From Candidatus Faecalibacterium gallistercoris (GTDB lineage: Bacteria; Bacillota; Clostridia; Oscillospirales; Ruminococcaceae), in contig DXBJ01000029.1 of assembly GCA_019116585.1 (NCBI GenBank), positions 1 through 64,000 on the forward strand: a stretch of DNA of 64,000 bases, in the 5' to 3' direction. How positions within the stretch are numbered: the first letter of the stretch is position 1; the number at the start of each line of letters is the position of its first letter. This document shows, in pieces, positions 63,948 through 64,000 of the stretch. The translations under genes were made by a program, and so were the position numbers. The notes beneath the pieces are model-generated. The model was given only the letters and a program-made list of their open reading frames with translations. It had not been told where the DNA came from and searched no databases.

Positions 63948-63992
63948 ATTTTGTCCACAACAGAAAGACGGCGAAAGCCAGGAGGTGCGCGT

Positions 63993-64000
63993 ATGGGTGA
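63993..64000 (+). CDS. Start of the next gene, cut by the window end
   Basis: Only ATGGGTGA is visible, 6 bp after CAGGAGGTG, a good ribosome site. Product unknown. Confidence 0.4.

Overview
The window looks like a chromosomal contig from a high-GC gut Firmicute, most likely an Oscillospiraceae/Ruminococcaceae member of the Faecalibacterium-Gemmiger-Subdoligranulum type. The support is strong AGGAGG ribosome sites with frequent TTG/GTG starts, Firmicutes-style -35/-10 promoters, an anaerobic energy set (an [FeFe] hydrogenase with an NAD(P)H-linked partner, and pyruvate phosphate dikinase), a ClpE-type chaperone and laminarin-type glucan use. Genus-level placement is inference.

1-5.7 kb: a VanZ-RDD membrane protein, a two-component system with a small membrane partner, then a cassette of small membrane or amphipathic proteins ending in a double-glycine-leader-like peptide. 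5.7-20.5 kb: a beta-1,3-glucan utilisation locus. A secreted GH16 laminarinase cuts the polymer, a solute-binding protein and two permeases import oligosaccharides (no ATPase in the locus), two different GH94 phosphorylases and a domain-swapped GH3 beta-glucosidase act in the cytoplasm, and an AraC regulator is divergent from the GH16 gene.

20.6-30.9 kb: an apparent genomic island at the 3' end of a tRNA-Val(GAC) gene, bounded by near-identical ~105-bp direct repeats. It holds a large serine recombinase whose frame has no stop of its own, a 900-bp non-coding block with a pMV158-type (MOBV) oriT but no relaxase, a possible small RNA, an AT-hook-like protein with a duplicated long palindrome, a D5-like primase-helicase, a GTAC-rich repeat cluster, a small TTG-start protein, a MITE-like element, and a cargo of a lantibiotic-immunity-type ABC transporter with its own two-component system.

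31-51.4 kb: housekeeping genes: ruvCAB, glmM, an rRNA-methyltransferase-like gene, ecfA1-ecfA2-ecfT, truA, a DUF5711-like protein, a CvpA-like protein, clpE, a CDF transporter, an aminotransferase, NADP-isocitrate dehydrogenase and a two-gene [FeFe] hydrogenase unit. 51.4-60.8 kb (minus strand): Pit phosphate transporter with its DUF47 partner, a carboxymuconolactone decarboxylase-cupin gene broken by an in-frame TAG, a SurA/PrsA-like lipoprotein, mfd, pth and a GlmU-like acetyltransferase domain. 61-63.7 kb: ppdK.

A 164-bp palindromic repeat is present as two full copies in opposite orientation (25.8 and 59.8 kb) and one truncated copy (1.5 kb). At two of these sites its TAG end supplies the stop codon of the adjoining gene. 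No rRNA, CRISPR array or known riboswitch was recognised.
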